64,000 nucleotides of DNA, from positions 372,001-436,000 of the forward strand of contig NZ_LT977070.1 of NCBI RefSeq assembly GCF_900250075.1, given 5' to 3'. This document shows, piece after piece, positions 47,413 through 57,012 of the stretch (position 1 is its first letter; each line of letters opens with the position of its first letter). The notes beneath the pieces are model-generated. The model was not told where the DNA came from and did no database searches. It worked only from the letters and a program-made list of their open reading frames with translations. The translations under genes were made by a program, and so were the position numbers. The stretch comes from Cupriavidus taiwanensis. GTDB taxonomy: Bacteria > Pseudomonadota > Gammaproteobacteria > Burkholderiales > Burkholderiaceae.

Positions 47413-48489
47413 TCAAGCGGCGCGGAAGCGGATCACGCCGTCGTCGCCGGTTGCGCGCACCAGCTCGCCGCGGTGCCACAGGCAGTGCAGGTGGGCCAGC
47501 GACTCGCCCATGGCGAAGGTCATCTGGTGGATGTCGAACTGGCGCTTGAAGATCACGCTGACGATGTCGTGCGCGCTGCAGGGTTTCTCGCGGCACGCCT
47601 CCAGCGTTTCGGCGAGGCGGTCGGCATGGTGTTCGCGCAGCTGCATGATGCGGGTATGCAGGTTGCGGAACGGACGGCCGTGCGACGGCAGGATCAGCAC
47701 GTCCTGCGGCAGCGGCTCGTACTTGCCGAGCGAGTCCAGGTAGAGCTGCAGCGAATTGGCCTCGGGCTCCATGTCGAACACGCTGACATTGGTCGAGATG
47801 CGCGGCAGCACCATGTCGCCGGAGATCAGCACATTGGTGGCGGCGTTATGCAGCGCCACGTGCTCGGGCGAATGGCCGAAGCCGGTGATCACGCGCCAGC
47901 CGGAGGTCGCCGCGTCGGTGCCGATGCGCACCGTGTCGCCTTCCATCAGGCGGCGATATTGGGTCGGCAGGTCGGGCACCAGCGACGGGTAGTAGGTCTT
48001 GCGCGCGCGCAGCTTTTCCTGGCTGTCGGGATCGGTCAGGCCGTGCAGCGCGAAATGCGCGGCGGCCGCCTCGCCGCCGGCGCTGGAGCCGGCCCCGGTG
48101 CCGCTGCCCATCACCCGCGCGCTCATGTAGTCGCCCAGGCTCATCCACAGGCGCACGTCGAAACGCCGGCACAGCCAGTGCGCCAGGCCGACGTGGTCGG
48201 GGTGGCTGTGCGTGACCAGCACGCGCACCACCGGCAGGCCTTCCAGCTCGTTGGCGAAGATGGTTTCCCAGTGCGCCTTGATGGTGTCGTTGGTGATGCC
48301 GCAGTCGACGATGGTCCAGCCCTCGCGTCCGTCCAGGCGGTCGCGCAGCAGCCACAGGTTGATATGGTCGAGCGCGAACGGCAGCGGCATGCGCAGCCAG
48401 TAGACGCCGGGCGCGACTTCCTGCTTGGTGCCGGGCGCCGGCATGGTATCGCCGAACGGGTATTGGAGCTGGTGTTCGAGTGCGTTCAT
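47413..48489 (-). CDS. Metallo-beta-lactamase-fold hydrolase
   Basis: A 358-residue MBL-fold hydrolase with the metal-binding HSHPDHVG motif, GDMVLPRISTNV and the C-terminal winged-helix-like segment (CLWHRGELVRATGDDG) of the glyoxalase II/LACTB2 family. Likely a thioester or phosphoester hydrolase; substrate unknown. ATG 48489 is used. It is divergent from liuR, and a LiuR-like palindrome lies 113 bp upstream, which would place it in the leucine catabolic regulon. It converges with the BtuF-like gene (5 bp apart). Confidence 0.84.
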   Translation of the reverse strand: MNALEHQLQYPFGDTMPAPGTKQEVAPGVYWLRMPLPFALDHINLWLLRDRLDGREGWTIVDCGITNDTIKAHWETIFANELEGLPVVRVLVTHSHPDHVGLAHWLCRRFDVRLWMSLGDYMSARVMGSGTGAGSSAGGEAAAAHFALHGLTDPDSQEKLRARKTYYPSLVPDLPTQYRRLMEGDTVRIGTDAATSGWRVITGFGHSPEHVALHNAATNVLISGDMVLPRISTNVSVFDMEPEANSLQLYLDSLGKYEPLPQDVLILPSHGRPFRNLHTRIMQLREHHADRLAETLEACREKPCSAHDIVSVIFKRQFDIHQMTFAMGESLAHLHCLWHRGELVRATGDDGVIRFRAA

Positions 48490-48601
48490 GAGGAGTCTCG
48501 TGGTCGAAGCCTGGCGGCGGGGCGCGGGCTTTCTCGTTCTGCCGGCACGTCCCCATGGTGCGCGAGGGGGCCGTGCAAGCACCGGTTGCCAGCCGATCTG
48601 G

Positions 48602-48623
48602 TTGACGCTAACGTAAACGTCAA
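48602..48623. promoter_or_regulatory. LiuR-like site 1 (between MBL hydrolase and liuR)
   Basis: TTGACG and CGTCAA are inverted outer arms around an ACGT centre, imperfectly symmetric. It lies 75 bp before the liuR ATG and 112 bp before the divergent hydrolase gene. The same core recurs at 49174, so LiuR autoregulation is likely. Confidence 0.65.
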
Positions 48624-48698
48624 TCATACGGTTCGTTTCCATCTTAAGCGAAAACTTGACTTCGCAACGAACGACCGTTCACTTTCTTTGGTCAGGCC

Positions 48699-49139
48699 AT
48701 GTCAGCGACGCCAGCGGCGGCTTCCGCCACCTACACCATTACCGATCTCGCGCGTGAGTTCGACGTCACGCCGCGTGCCATCCGCTTCTACGAGGACCAG
48801 GGCCTGCTATCGCCCCAGCGCGAAGGGCCGGGCGGACGCAAGCGGATCTACAACGGCCGTGAGCGGACCCGGCTCAAGCTGACGCTGCGCGGCAAGAGGT
48901 TGGGGCTTACTCTCAACGAGATCCGCGAGATCCTTGATCTGTATGAATCGCCGCGCGATACCGCGCCGCAACTGGACCGGTTCCTGGTCGCGCTCGCCGC
49001 CCACCGCCGTACGCTCGAGCGCCAGATGGAAGACCTGCAGGCGCAGCTGGCCGAGATCGACCAGCACGAGCGCCAGTGCAGGGCCTTGCTAGCGGCGCAG
49101 AGCGGCGACGATGCGCAGGACAAGACCCATGCCGCCTGA
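48699..49139 (+). CDS. liuR: MerR-family regulator LiuR
   Basis: A 146-residue MerR protein: winged helix-turn-helix (about 12-80: YTITDLAREFDVTPRAIRFYED, GLLSPQREGPGG) and a short dimerisation helix. It lacks metal-binding cysteines, like LiuR regulators that control leucine/isovalerate degradation. Context supports the call: isovaleryl-CoA dehydrogenase, methylcrotonyl-CoA carboxylase beta and methylglutaconyl-CoA hydratase genes follow. Palindromes lie on both sides of the gene. In proteobacteria LiuR is usually a repressor relieved by a branched-chain CoA intermediate. Confidence 0.88.
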   Translation: MSATPAAASATYTITDLAREFDVTPRAIRFYEDQGLLSPQREGPGGRKRIYNGRERTRLKLTLRGKRLGLTLNEIREILDLYESPRDTAPQLDRFLVALAAHRRTLERQMEDLQAQLAEIDQHERQCRALLAAQSGDDAQDKTHAA

Positions 49140-49173
49140 GCGGCACTTGTGCACGCTTCGGTGCGATCCGGCA

Positions 49174-49195
49174 TTGACGTTTACGTAAACGTAAA
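49174..49195. promoter_or_regulatory. LiuR-like site 2 (between liuR and the thioesterase)
   Basis: ACGTTTACGTAAACGT (49177-49192) is a perfect 16-bp palindrome inside a near-symmetric 22-bp site. It starts 34 bp after liuR and ends 67 bp before the thioesterase ATG, a promoter position for the catabolic genes. Confidence 0.72.
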
Positions 49196-49262
49196 TAGAA
49201 TAGCCGGACAGCGCGTTGGCCGTGCGCTGTCCGTCCAGACAGGCCCCACACCGGAATCCGCC

Positions 49263-49739
49263 ATGACCGCCTCCATCGCCCATGCCGTGCCCGCTGAACC
49301 GGAACCGCTGTCCCCCGCGCGGGCCGACGCCATTGCCACCAGCTTCTCCCGCCAGGGGCTGATGCGCACCTTCGGCGCCGAGCTGGCGCGCGTGCAGCGC
49401 GGCGAGGTCGAGCTGGCGATGCCGTGGTCCGAGGGCGTGACCCAGCAGCACGGCTTTTTCCATGGCGGCGTGGTCGGCGCGCTGGCCGACAGCGCTTGCG
49501 GCTATGCCGCGCTGACGCTGGTTGGCGAAGAGGAGGCGGGCCTGACCGCCGAGTACAAGATCAACCTGCTGTCCCCCGCCCAGGGCGAACGCCTGGTGGC
49601 GGTGGGGCGGGTGCTCAAGCCCGGGCGCACGCTGATCGTGGCGCAGGGCGATGTCTACGTCGAGCAGGAAGGCCGCCGCAAGCCGGTGGCGACCATGCTG
49701 ATGACGCTGTGCGTGGTCAAAACGCTGGGCCACGTCTGA
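49263..49739 (+). CDS. PaaI-like acyl-CoA thioesterase
   Basis: A 158-residue hot-dog-fold thioesterase. The family motif [21 protein letters not shown] (active-site region near residues 63-82) and the final [17 protein letters not shown] strand are typical of PaaI/YbdB-type enzymes that hydrolyse acyl-CoAs. It stands between liuR and isovaleryl-CoA dehydrogenase and is probably the first gene transcribed from the LiuR-regulated promoter, perhaps relieving CoA sequestration. ATG 49263 is chosen; an in-frame ATG at 49149 would run through the palindrome. Confidence 0.86.
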   Translation: MTASIAHAVPAEPEPLSPARADAIATSFSRQGLMRTFGAELARVQRGEVELAMPWSEGVTQQHGFFHGGVVGALADSACGYAALTLVGEEEAGLTAEYKINLLSPAQGERLVAVGRVLKPGRTLIVAQGDVYVEQEGRRKPVATMLMTLCVVKTLGHV

Positions 49740-49798
49740 ACCGATCGATCCGGCAACCCCGGAACCACCCGACACACCGATTCCAACAGGAGACCATC

Positions 49799-50980
49799 AT
49801 GACTGAATTGCCAGGCCTGAAATTCGATCTGGGCGAAGACATCGAAATGCTGCGCGGCGCCGTGCGCGACTGGGCCCAGGCCGAACTGGCCCCGCGCGCC
49901 GGCGAGATCGACCGCACCGACCAGTTCCCGATGGACGCCTGGAAGAAGATGGGCGACCTCGGCGTGCTCGGCATTACCGTGGCCGAGGAATACGGCGGCG
50001 CCAACATGGGCTACCTGGCCCACATGATTGCGATGGAGGAAATCAGCCGCGCCTCGGCCTCGGTAGGGCTGTCGTACGGCGCGCATTCCAACCTGTGCGT
50101 GAACCAGATCCACCGCAACGGCACGGCCGCGCAGAAGGCGAAGTACTTGCCGAAGCTGGTGTCGGGCGAATGGATCGGCGCGCTGGCGATGAGCGAGCCC
50201 AACGCCGGCTCTGACGTGGTCAGCATGAAGCTGCGCGCGCAGCTGAAGGGCGACCGCTACGTGCTGAACGGCACCAAGATGTGGATCACCAACGGCCCGG
50301 ACTGCGACGTGCTGGTGGTCTACGCCAAGACCGAGCCCGAGCTGGGCGCGCGCGGCATGACCGCCTTTATCGTCGAGAAGGGCATGAAGGGCTTCTCGGT
50401 GGCGCAGAAGCTGGACAAGCTGGGCATGCGCGGTTCGCACACCGGCGAGCTGGTGTTCGAGGACGTGGAAGTGCCGGTCGAGAACATCCTGGGTGCCGAG
50501 AATGGCGGCGCGAAAGTGCTGATGAGCGGCCTGGACTACGAGCGCGCGGTGCTGTCGGGCGGCCCGGTCGGCATCATGCAGGCGTGCATGGACGTGGTCA
50601 CGCCGTATATCCACGACCGCAAGCAGTTCGGCCAGAGCATCGGCGAATTCCAGCTGATCCAGGGCAAGGTGGCCGACATGTACACCACGCTGCAGGCGGC
50701 GCGCAGCTACCTGTACACGGTCGGCAAGAACCTCGACGCGCTCGGCAGCGACCACGTGCGCCAGGTGCGCAAGGACTGCGCCGCGGTGATCCTGTACACC
50801 GCGGAAAAGGCGACCTGGATGGCGGGCGAGACCGTGCAGATCCTGGGCGGCAACGGCTATATCAACGAGTACCCGGCCGGGCGCCTGTGGCGCGACGCCA
50901 AGCTGTACGAGATCGGCGCCGGCACCTCGGAGATCCGCCGCATGCTGATTGGGCGCGAGCTGTTCGCGGAAACGATGTAA
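49799..50980 (+). CDS. liuA: Isovaleryl-CoA dehydrogenase
   Basis: FAD acyl-CoA dehydrogenase of 393 residues oxidising isovaleryl-CoA to 3-methylcrotonyl-CoA in leucine degradation. The catalytic base is E248 in [12 protein letters not shown], the isovaleryl-type position, while the C-terminal site used by other members reads [10 protein letters not shown] and lacks Glu. Length equals mature mammalian enzyme. AGGAG precedes ATG 49799. It follows liuR and the thioesterase; electrons would go to ETF, not encoded here. Confidence 0.94.
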   Translation: MTELPGLKFDLGEDIEMLRGAVRDWAQAELAPRAGEIDRTDQFPMDAWKKMGDLGVLGITVAEEYGGANMGYLAHMIAMEEISRASASVGLSYGAHSNLCVNQIHRNGTAAQKAKYLPKLVSGEWIGALAMSEPNAGSDVVSMKLRAQLKGDRYVLNGTKMWITNGPDCDVLVVYAKTEPELGARGMTAFIVEKGMKGFSVAQKLDKLGMRGSHTGELVFEDVEVPVENILGAENGGAKVLMSGLDYERAVLSGGPVGIMQACMDVVTPYIHDRKQFGQSIGEFQLIQGKVADMYTTLQAARSYLYTVGKNLDALGSDHVRQVRKDCAAVILYTAEKATWMAGETVQILGGNGYINEYPAGRLWRDAKLYEIGAGTSEIRRMLIGRELFAETM

Positions 50981-51102
50981 CGGAGCGCGGGGACGCCGGA
51001 ATCACCTCCGGCATCCCCGGACATCCGGGGCCCTGGCCCCGAACCCATTTACAATCTCACTACCCGTCGCAAGACCGTCAAGCAGTCGTCCCCCGTCGAC
51101 CC

Positions 51103-52926
51103 ATGTCCCACTTCCCCAAACTGCTCTCCTCGCAGATTGCCTACGATGTGGCGAGAACGATGCTCGACGGGTTCGACAAGCACTACCGCCTGTTCCGCGA
51201 GGTCAGCCACCAGGCCAAGCTGAAGTTCGAGGCCGGCGACTGGCACGGGCTGCAGCAGATCCAGCGCGACCGCATCGCGTTCTACAACGAGCGCGTGCGC
51301 GAATCCAGCGTGATCCTGGAAGACGAGTACGACGCCGAGAACATCGAGGACGAGATCTGGCAGCAGATCAAGCTGCACTACATCGGGCTGCTGACCAACC
51401 ACCACCAGCCCGAGCTGGCCGAGACCTTCTTCAACTCGGTCTGCACGCGCATCCTGCACCGCTCGTACTTCAACAACGACTTTATCTTCGTGCGCCCGGC
51501 GATCTCGACCGAGTACATCGAGAACGAGGAATCGCCGACGCGCCCGACCTTCCGCGCCTACTACCCGGGCAGCCGCGACGGCATGGCCGCGTGCTTCGAG
51601 CGCATCGTCCACAACTTCCAGCTGGAGCGCCCGTTCGAGGACCTGCAGCGCGACATCGGCTACGTGGTGCGCGCCGTCGGCGAGCATTTCGGCGACTTCC
51701 GCATCGCGCCGAATTTCCAGATCCATACGCTGTCGTCGCTGTTCTTCCGCAACAAGTCGGCCTTCATCATCGGCCGCATCCTGAACGGCGACCGCACCTT
51801 CCCGCTGGCGATCCCGATCGTGCACGGCCCTTCGGGCAAGCTGGTGCTCGACACCGTGCTGCTGAAGAAAGAGCAACTGCTGATCCTGTTCTCGTTCACG
51901 CACTCCTACTTCATGGTCGACATGGAGATCCCGTCGGCCTACGTGACCTTCCTGCGCGACATCATGCCGCGCAAGCCGCGCGCGGAAATCTATACCTCGC
52001 TGGGCTTGCAGAAGCAGGGCAAGAACCTGTTCTACCGCGATTTCCTGCACCACCTGCAGCATTCGTCGGACAAGTTCATCGTCGCGCCCGGCATCCGCGG
52101 GCTGGTGATGCTGGTGTTCACGCTGCCGTCGTACCCGTACGTGTTCAAGGTGATCCGGGACTTTTTCCCGGCGCCCAAGGAAACCACGCGCGAACTGGTC
52201 AAGTCGAAGTACCAGCTGGTCAAGCAGCACGACCGCGTCGGCCGCATGGCCGATACGCTGGAATACTCCGACGTGGCCTTCCCGCTGTCGCGCTTCGACG
52301 ATGCGCTGGTGCGCGAGTTCGAGCAGCACGCGCCGTCGATGATCGAATACCAGCGCGCCAAGGACGGCGGCGAAGAGATCGTGGTACGCCACGTCTATAT
52401 CGAGCGCCGCATGACGCCGCTGAACATCTACCTGCAGGAAGGCTCCGACGCGCAGGTCGAGCACGGCGTGATCGAATACGGCAACGCGATCAAGGAGCTG
52501 ATCGCCGCGAACATCTTCCCGGGCGACATGCTGTACAAGAACTTCGGCGTCACGCGCCACGGCCGCGTGGTGTTCTACGACTACGACGAGATCGAGTACC
52601 TGACCGACTGCAACATCCGCCACGTGCCGCAGCCGCGCAACGAGGAAGAGGAGATGTCGGGCGAAGTCTGGTACACCGTGCGTCCGCACGACATCTTTCC
52701 CGAGACCTTCCGCACCTTCCTGCTGGGCGATGCGCGCGTCGGCGCGGCGTTCCTGCGGCACCATGCGGATTTTTTTGACCCTGCCATGTGGCAGAGCCAC
52801 AAGGACCGGCTGCTGGCCGGACATGTCCATGACTTTTTTGCCTATCACCCTGCCGAGCGATTCATCAACCGCTACGGCGCTGTCCCTGAACTGCCTGCCG
52901 CCGACCCTGCAAGGAGAGTCGCATGA
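51103..52926 (+). CDS. aceK: Isocitrate dehydrogenase kinase/phosphatase AceK
   Basis: Bifunctional 607-residue enzyme that phosphorylates and dephosphorylates isocitrate dehydrogenase, routing isocitrate to the glyoxylate shunt. Recognised along its length: [31 protein letters not shown], the kinase-type HRSYFNND region and [24 protein letters not shown]. In enterobacteria it lies beside aceBA; here it sits in the leucine locus, 122 bp after liuA, and overlaps the carbonic anhydrase gene by 4 bp. Acetyl-CoA from leucine makes the placement sensible. Confidence 0.95.
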   Translation: MSHFPKLLSSQIAYDVARTMLDGFDKHYRLFREVSHQAKLKFEAGDWHGLQQIQRDRIAFYNERVRESSVILEDEYDAENIEDEIWQQIKLHYIGLLTNHHQPELAETFFNSVCTRILHRSYFNNDFIFVRPAISTEYIENEESPTRPTFRAYYPGSRDGMAACFERIVHNFQLERPFEDLQRDIGYVVRAVGEHFGDFRIAPNFQIHTLSSLFFRNKSAFIIGRILNGDRTFPLAIPIVHGPSGKLVLDTVLLKKEQLLILFSFTHSYFMVDMEIPSAYVTFLRDIMPRKPRAEIYTSLGLQKQGKNLFYRDFLHHLQHSSDKFIVAPGIRGLVMLVFTLPSYPYVFKVIRDFFPAPKETTRELVKSKYQLVKQHDRVGRMADTLEYSDVAFPLSRFDDALVREFEQHAPSMIEYQRAKDGGEEIVVRHVYIERRMTPLNIYLQEGSDAQVEHGVIEYGNAIKELIAANIFPGDMLYKNFGVTRHGRVVFYDYDEIEYLTDCNIRHVPQPRNEEEEMSGEVWYTVRPHDIFPETFRTFLLGDARVGAAFLRHHADFFDPAMWQSHKDRLLAGHVHDFFAYHPAERFINRYGAVPELPAADPARRVA

Positions 52927-53594
52927 ATGACGCCATCGCCCAGCTGTTCCGCAACAACCGCGACTGGGTCGACCGCGTCAATGCGGAAGACCCCGCCTTC
53001 TTCACCCGGCTGGCCAACCAGCAGGCGCCGGAATACCTGTGGATCGGCTGCTCCGATTCGCGCGTGCCGGCCAACCAGATCCTGGGGCTGGCGCCGGGCG
53101 AGGTGTTCGTCCACCGCAATATCGCCAACGTGATCGCGCACAGCGACCTGAACGCGCTGTCGGTGATCCAGTTCGCGGTGGAAGTGCTCAAGGTGCGCCA
53201 TATCACGGTGGTGGGCCACTACGGCTGCGGCGGCGTCAAGGTCGCGCTCAAGCGCGAGCGCATCGGCCTCGCCGACAACTGGCTGCGCCATGTGCGCGAC
53301 GTGGCCGACAAGCACGAGTCCTACCTCGGCACCATCCTGCGCGAGGAAGACGCCCATACCCGGCTGTGCGAGCTCAACGTGATCGAGCAGGTCAACAACG
53401 TGTGCCAGACCACCGTGATCCAGGACGCCTGGGCCCGCGGCCAGGTCATCACCGTGCACGGCTGGATCTACGGCGTGTCCGACGGCCTGCTGCGCGACCT
53501 CGGCATGGCCGCCAGCAACAACGACGAGCTGCACGAGCAGCTGGCCGCGGCCTACCGCCAGTACGGCGAGCCGCCGCAGGCGTCGATTCGCTGA
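52923..53594 (+). CDS. can: Beta-class carbonic anhydrase
   Basis: Interconverts CO2 and bicarbonate, 223 residues. Zinc ligands C43 (CSDSR), H99 and C102 (HYGCGG), with the D45-R47 dyad, match the beta class. It starts within the aceK stop (ATGA). Bicarbonate is the substrate of methylcrotonyl-CoA carboxylase encoded in the same locus, so a local supply role is plausible; this is inference. A dispersed repeat follows. Confidence 0.95.
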   Translation: MNDAIAQLFRNNRDWVDRVNAEDPAFFTRLANQQAPEYLWIGCSDSRVPANQILGLAPGEVFVHRNIANVIAHSDLNALSVIQFAVEVLKVRHITVVGHYGCGGVKVALKRERIGLADNWLRHVRDVADKHESYLGTILREEDAHTRLCELNVIEQVNNVCQTTVIQDAWARGQVITVHGWIYGVSDGLLRDLGMAASNNDELHEQLAAAYRQYGEPPQASIR

Positions 53595-53641
53595 ACTGAA
53601 GCTCTCATGCCATACAACTTAATGATGGCGCCAAAAACTTC

Positions 53642-53727
53642 GTCGTCCCCGCGAAGGCGGGGACCCAGCGACTTTGTCCCCGAAGGGGACGTGAAAGACG
53701 CTGGATTCCCGCTTTCGCGGCAATGAC
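53642..53727. repeat. Intergenic inverted-repeat element
   Basis: An 86-bp element between can and the thiolase gene: arms 53642-53670 and 53699-53727 are about 29 bp with few mismatches (CCCCGCGAAGGCGGGGACCC type), and the core holds a perfect GTCCCC-GAA-GGGGAC hairpin at 53676-53690. This is the look of the dispersed REP/BOX-type repeats seen in Ralstonia-group chromosomes. Confidence 0.75.
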
Positions 53728-53767
53728 GGTGGTGATTTACGTTGCACACAAAGCCAGGAGACCCGAC

Positions 53768-54946
53768 ATGGAAGAGATCGTCATCGTTTCAGCCGCGCGC
53801 ACGCCGATGGCTGCGTTCCAGGGCGAATTCGCCAGCGTCACCGCGCCGCAGCTTGGCGCCGCCGCCATCCGCGCGGCGGTCGAGCGTGCCGGCCTGAAGC
53901 CCGAGCAGGTCGAAGAAGTGGTGTTCGGCTGCGTGCTGCCCGCCGGCCAGGGCCAGGCGCCGGCACGCCAGGCCGCGCTGGGCGCGGGCTTGCCGCTGAG
54001 CGTGGGCTGCACCACCGTCAACAAGGTGTGCGGCTCGGGCATGCGCGCGGCCATGACCGTCTATGACGGCCTGGTCGCGGGCTCGTTCGACGTCGCCATT
54101 GCCGGCGGCATGGAGAGCATGACCAACGCGCCGTACCTGATCCCGAAGGGCCGCGGCGGTTATCGCATCGGCCACGGCATGATCTACGACCACATGATGC
54201 TGGACGGCCTGGAAGACGCCTACGACAAGGGCCGCGCCATGGGCACCTTCGGCGAGGACTGCGCCGCCAAGTACGGCTTCACGCGCCAGCAGCAGGACGA
54301 ATTCGCGATGGAAAGCGTGCGCCGCGCGCAGCAGGCCACCGAGAACGGCGATTTCCGCTGGGAGATCGCGCCGGTGACGGTATCGGGCAAGGGCGGCGAC
54401 ACGGTGATCGATACCGACGAAGGCCCGCGCCGCATCAAGCTCGACAAGATCCCGTCGCTCAAGCCTGCGTTTGCCAAGGACGGCACCATCACCGCCGCCT
54501 CGTCGTCATCGATCAACGACGGCGCCTCGGCGCTGGTGATGATGCGCGCCTCCACCGCGAAAGCGCTGGGCCTGCAGCCGATCGCCCGCATGCTGGGCCA
54601 CACCACCCATGCGCAGGCGCCGGGCTGGTTCACCACCGCGCCGGTGGAGGCCATCGCCAAGCTGTACCGCAAGCTGGACTGGAACACCGACAGCGTCGAC
54701 CTGTTCGAGATCAACGAGGCCTTTGCGGTGGTGCCGATGGCCGCCATGCACGACCTCAAGATCCCGCGCGACAAGGTCAACATCCACGGCGGCGCCTGCG
54801 CGCTGGGCCACCCGATCGGCGCCTCGGGCGCGCGCATCATGACCACGCTGATCGGCGCGCTGCGCAAGACCGGCGGCAAGCGCGGCGTGGCGAGCCTGTG
54901 CATCGGTGGCGGTGAAGCAACGGCGGTGGGGATCGAGATCCTGTAA
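53768..54946 (+). CDS. Acetyl-CoA C-acetyltransferase (thiolase)
   Basis: A 392-residue thiolase joining or cleaving acetoacetyl-CoA. Catalytic C88 (NKVCGSGM), H348 (ALGHPIG) and C378 (LCIGGGEA) occupy the standard positions. It is of the biosynthetic/degradative PhaA-AtoB type; in a polyhydroxybutyrate maker it could feed the polymer, and in this locus it could split acetoacetyl-CoA from leucine. AGGAG precedes ATG 53768. The exact paralogue (phaA, bktB, atoB) cannot be told by eye. Confidence 0.92.
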   Translation: MEEIVIVSAARTPMAAFQGEFASVTAPQLGAAAIRAAVERAGLKPEQVEEVVFGCVLPAGQGQAPARQAALGAGLPLSVGCTTVNKVCGSGMRAAMTVYDGLVAGSFDVAIAGGMESMTNAPYLIPKGRGGYRIGHGMIYDHMMLDGLEDAYDKGRAMGTFGEDCAAKYGFTRQQQDEFAMESVRRAQQATENGDFRWEIAPVTVSGKGGDTVIDTDEGPRRIKLDKIPSLKPAFAKDGTITAASSSSINDGASALVMMRASTAKALGLQPIARMLGHTTHAQAPGWFTTAPVEAIAKLYRKLDWNTDSVDLFEINEAFAVVPMAAMHDLKIPRDKVNIHGGACALGHPIGASGARIMTTLIGALRKTGGKRGVASLCIGGGEATAVGIEIL

Positions 54947-54972
54947 CGCGGGCTCCGCTCACCGCTTGTTTT

Positions 54973-55000
54973 CCCCCTCTCCCGCAAGCGGGAGAGGGAG
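54973..55000. repeat. REP-like hairpin, second copy
   Basis: Arms 54975-54985 and 54988-54998 (CCCTCTCCCGC / GCGGGAGAGGG) around AA. Same core as 3485-3514. No T-run follows, 27 bp after the thiolase gene. Confidence 0.6.
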
Positions 55001-55075
55001 TAAGACCAAGGCAGTTTGCTGAACCCGCAGCCGGCGTTACCGGACGCCGGCCAGTTCCAGAAAGGAGGCCCACCC

Positions 55076-55756
55076 TTGCCAACCGCCCTGATCCTCGGTG
55101 CCTCGCGCGGCATCGGCCTTGAATTCGTGCGCCAGTACCGTGCCGACGGCTGGCGCGTCATCGCGGCGGCGCGCACGCCCGAAGGCGTCGGTGCCCTGCA
55201 GGCGCTGGGCGCCGAGGCGCACCAGGCCGACCTGTCCGATGCCGGCGCGGTGGCAGGCCTGGGCTGGAAGCTCGATGGCGAGGCGCTCGACGTGGCGGTC
55301 TACAACGCCGGGGTGATGGGGCCGCGCACCGAAAGCGCGCAGCCGGTCACGCCGCCGGAGTTCGACCGCGTCATGCATGTCAACGTGCTCGGGCCGATGA
55401 TGGCGCTGCCCTTGCTGCTGCCCTATGTCGAGGCCGGGCAGTCCGGTCATGGCGGGGTGCTGGCGGTGCTGTCCTCGCGCATGGGCAGCATCGGCGCGAT
55501 GGAGCACAGCACCAGCTGGCTGTACCGCGTCAGCAAGGCGGGCGCCAACGCCGCGCTGCGCGCGGTGGCGCTGGATGCGCGTCACGCCACCTGTGTCGCC
55601 CTGCACCCGGGCTGGGTCAAGACCGACATGGGCGGCCAGGAAGCCGACCTGACCGTGCAGCAGAGCGTCAAGGGCATGCGCCAGGTGCTGGCCAGCGTCA
55701 AGCGGCGCGACAACGGCACCTTCCACAACTACGACGGCACGCCCATCCCCTGGTAA
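55076..55756 (+). CDS. Short-chain dehydrogenase/reductase
   Basis: A 226-residue SDR with nucleotide-binding GASRGIG, NAG motif (VYNAGVMG), Ser in LSSRMGS and Y-x-x-x-K as YRVSKAG; the tail SVKRRDNGTFHNYDG is typical of the CsgA-like SDR branch. Substrate unknown. AGGAGG at 55063-55068 is 7 bp before TTG 55076, and the conserved TALILGASRG begins there, so a TTG start is used. It lies between thiolase and acyl-CoA dehydrogenase, suggesting a hydroxyacyl or aldehyde substrate. Confidence 0.85.
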   Translation: MPTALILGASRGIGLEFVRQYRADGWRVIAAARTPEGVGALQALGAEAHQADLSDAGAVAGLGWKLDGEALDVAVYNAGVMGPRTESAQPVTPPEFDRVMHVNVLGPMMALPLLLPYVEAGQSGHGGVLAVLSSRMGSIGAMEHSTSWLYRVSKAGANAALRAVALDARHATCVALHPGWVKTDMGGQEADLTVQQSVKGMRQVLASVKRRDNGTFHNYDGTPIPW

Positions 55757-55787
55757 GGGCGCCCGCACACCTGAACCCAGAACCGAC

Positions 55788-56918
55788 ATGCTGCTGACCC
55801 CCGAACAGGAAATGATCCGCGACGCCGTGCGGCAGTTCGCGCAGGAAGTGATCGCGCCGCAGGCCGCGCAATGGGACCGCGACAAGACCTTTCCCAAGGA
55901 CGTGCACCGCGAGCTGGCGGCGCTGGGCGCCTACGGCGTGGCGGTGCCGGAGCAGTATGGCGGCGCCGGCCTCGATTACCTGTCGCTGGCGCTGATCCTG
56001 GAAGAGATCGCGGCCGGCGACGGCGGCACCTCCACCGTCATCAGCGTCAACAACTGCCCGGTATGCAGCATGCTGATGTCGTTCGCCAGCGAGGCGCAGA
56101 AGCAGCAGTGGCTAGTGCCGCTGGCGCGCGGCCAGATGCTGGGCGCGTTCTGCCTGACCGAGCCGCACGTGGGCTCCGATGCCGCGGCGCTGCGCACCAC
56201 GGCTGTCCGCGACGGCGACCACTACGTGCTCAACGGCGTCAAGCAGTTCATCACCAGCGGCCAGAACGCCGACGTGGCGATCGTGCTGGCGGTGACCGAC
56301 AAGGCTGCCGGCAAGCGCGGCATCAGCGCCTTCATCGTGCCGACCTCGACCCCCGGCTACGTGGTGGCGCGGCTCGAGGACAAGCTCGGCCAGCATTCCT
56401 CTGACACCGCGCAGATCCTGTTCGAGGATTGCCGCGTGCCGGCCGCCAACCTGCTCGGCGACGAGGGCGGCGGCTACAAGATGGCGCTGTCGGGGCTGGA
56501 GGGCGGCCGCATCGGCATCGCCTCGCAGAGCATCGGCATGGCGCGCGCCGCGTTTGAAGCGGCCCTTGCGTATGCCAAGGAACGCGAGAGTTTCGGCCAG
56601 CCGCTGTTCCAGCACCAGGCGGTGCAGTTCCGCCTGGCCGAGATGGCCACCCGCATCGACGTCGCGCGCCAGATGGTGTGGCACGCCGCCGCGCTGCGCG
56701 ATGCCGGCCGCCCGTGCCTGAAGGAAGCGGCGATGGCCAAGCTGTTCGCCAGCGAGATGGCCGAGCGGGTCTGCTCCGACGCGATCCAGGTGTTCGGCGG
56801 CTACGGCTATGTCAGCGACTTTCCGGTCGAGCGCATCTACCGCGACGTGCGCGTGTGCCAGATCTACGAGGGCACCAGCGACATCCAGAAGATCCTGATC
56901 GCGCGCGCGCTGGCCTAG
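55788..56918 (+). CDS. Acyl-CoA dehydrogenase, short/branched-chain type
   Basis: A 376-residue acyl-CoA dehydrogenase distinct from liuA. The catalytic base is E361 in IYEGTSDIQKI, the position used by short- and medium-chain enzymes, whereas the liuA-type base is missing (LEGGRIGIA region). The FAD/substrate segments FCLTEPHVGSDAAAL and QFITSGQNADVAIVLA are intact. Likely substrates are butyryl-CoA or 2-methyl-branched acyl-CoAs. It follows the SDR by 31 bp. Confidence 0.9.
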   Translation: MLLTPEQEMIRDAVRQFAQEVIAPQAAQWDRDKTFPKDVHRELAALGAYGVAVPEQYGGAGLDYLSLALILEEIAAGDGGTSTVISVNNCPVCSMLMSFASEAQKQQWLVPLARGQMLGAFCLTEPHVGSDAAALRTTAVRDGDHYVLNGVKQFITSGQNADVAIVLAVTDKAAGKRGISAFIVPTSTPGYVVARLEDKLGQHSSDTAQILFEDCRVPAANLLGDEGGGYKMALSGLEGGRIGIASQSIGMARAAFEAALAYAKERESFGQPLFQHQAVQFRLAEMATRIDVARQMVWHAAALRDAGRPCLKEAAMAKLFASEMAERVCSDAIQVFGGYGYVSDFPVERIYRDVRVCQIYEGTSDIQKILIARALA

Positions 56919-57012
56919 CGCCGCCATTTGCGCGTACGATGGGCAGGCGTGCCGCGCCGGCGTCACGTCTTCCCGCATCCGGACCTGCCACCACAAGAAT
57001 AGGGCCCCCGAC

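Noticed and set aside
53736..53743. TTTACGTT half-site before the thiolase gene as a third LiuR site
   Set aside because: Only one half is present with no symmetric partner, so it is likely chance.
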